Below are positions 5,103-5,494 of a DNA stretch of 5,494 nucleotides, one piece after another. The position numbers and the translations under genes are program-made. Source of the stretch: Candidatus Sulfotelmatobacter sp. (lineage in GTDB: Bacteria; Acidobacteriota; Terriglobia; Terriglobales; Acidobacteriaceae); assembly GCA_030037515.1 (NCBI GenBank), contig JASHRE010000113.1, forward strand, positions 1 through 5,494. The letters run 5' to 3'. Under the pieces are notes generated by a model that worked only from the letters and a program-made list of their open reading frames with translations, searched no databases and was not told the origin of the DNA. The first letter of the stretch is position 1, and each line of letters opens with the position of its first letter.

Positions 5103-5180
5103 TTTTCCCGTATACCTTCAATAACTTAACGACGCTACCGGGGACTGCCAAGTGCCTGATAATACGCTGTAGGAAGCATG

Positions 5181-5204
5181 AGAACGGGGGCCAGAACGGG
5201 GGCC
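5181..5204. repeat. Tandem duplication of a 12-base unit
   Basis: AGAACGGGGGCC occurs twice with no gap (5181-5192 and 5193-5204). No gene overlaps it. Confidence 0.8.
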
Positions 5205-5255
5205 GAAGGGGTCGGACTGGAGTTTCCGAGTTATGGGGTTACGTGATTGAACATA

Positions 5256-5299
5256 CGGTCGCCAGGGACGAGTTGAACCGCCGACGCCAGCCGTTTCAG
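5256..5299 (-). pseudogene. 3' half of a tRNA, probably tRNA-Phe(GAA), starting in the anticodon loop
   Basis: On the minus strand the parts follow tRNA spacing. They are loop CTGAAAC (5299-5293), 3' anticodon strand GGCTG, variable loop GCGTC, T-stem GGCGG, T-loop TTCAACT (5277-5271), a T-stem 3' strand one base short, acceptor strand CCTGGCG (5266-5260), discriminator A and CCG where CCA is expected. The bases upstream of the loop (5300 onward) cannot pair with GGCTG, so the 5' half is absent. A displaced tRNA 3' half beginning in the anticodon loop is the classic scar of integration by a tyrosine recombinase at a tRNA gene. No integrase is visible here. Confidence 0.55.
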
Positions 5300-5494
5300 T
5301 ACTCACACATCCAGTGTTTCCAAATTCACAAATTCGCTGGAGTTCTGCTGGAAAGGGTATCAGTGGTATCAGTTCATTTTATCGAAGAGCACCGATCCAA
5401 ACCGGGACATTGTCGGGCTGATGTGCAGGCCTAAATCGGTTTTCGGCAATCAGTCCTGCGGGGCAACAGTCCAGAAATCAAAATAATTCATCCA
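5300..5494. other. Window end without a recognised gene
   Basis: Frames on either strand here are short and give no recognisable protein. A 9-base unit GGTATCAGT is repeated directly at 5356-5364 and 5365-5373. Nothing else stands out. Confidence 0.4.

Noticed and set aside
4834..5124. Plus-strand frame of 96 codons
   Set aside because: Antisense to the zinc-ribbon pseudogene and running through the tRNA half; Ser/Arg-rich with no motif.
1..5494. CRISPR array or insertion sequence
   Set aside because: No regularly spaced repeats, no transposase-like protein and no terminal inverted repeats with target duplication were found by eye.

Overview
The window looks like an accessory stretch of an Acidobacteriota chromosome, probably from soil or a metagenome. 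The main clue is the kinase leader at 461, whose start (SHYRIVEKL...GGMGVVYKAEDTRLDRFVAIKFL) is typical of the large serine/threonine-kinase families of that phylum. The small VOC, ABM-like, methyltransferase, retropepsin-like and STAS-like proteins also fit. The assignment is by recognition only.

Layout. 3-137: C-terminal tail of an amidohydrolase. 138-460: non-coding, ending in a candidate promoter. 461-745: wreck of a Ser/Thr kinase, cut just after the VAIK lysine and joined to an out-of-frame start of a small membrane protein. 840-1160 (-): ABM-like monooxygenase, with a perfect hairpin beyond its end. 1405-2655 (+): exported lipoprotein with a helical/TPR-like N-terminal part and two DTGA retropepsin lobes. 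About 2652/2691-3224 (+): a membrane-anchored thioredoxin-like protein whose frame is crossed by one TGA at 2847. 3251-3727 (-): ICMT-like membrane methyltransferase. 3781-4209 (-): VOC protein. 4409-4792 (-): STAS-like protein. 4822-5494: genomic debris, consisting of a frameshifted zinc-ribbon pseudogene, a 5' half of a tRNA-Val, a 3' half of a tRNA-Phe and short tandem repeats.

The main discovery candidate is the TGA at 2847. It falls where the first Cys of a thioredoxin CxxC motif should be (LLLSPT-TGA-AYC, i.e. UxxC). The protein reads through in the same frame on both sides. Directly downstream is a hairpin with a GGUCU loop, 16 nt after the TGA, as expected of a bacterial SECIS element. 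The best reading is an unannotated selenoprotein next to a double-lobed aspartic-protease lipoprotein. Ordinary gene finders would split it into a discarded upstream piece and a false TTG-started ORF at 2859.

The two genes of the + strand block both look directed to the envelope and may be co-transcribed. The 3251-4209 pair on the minus strand is also a likely two-gene unit. The flanks (461-745 and 4310-5300) show repeated recombination and decay.
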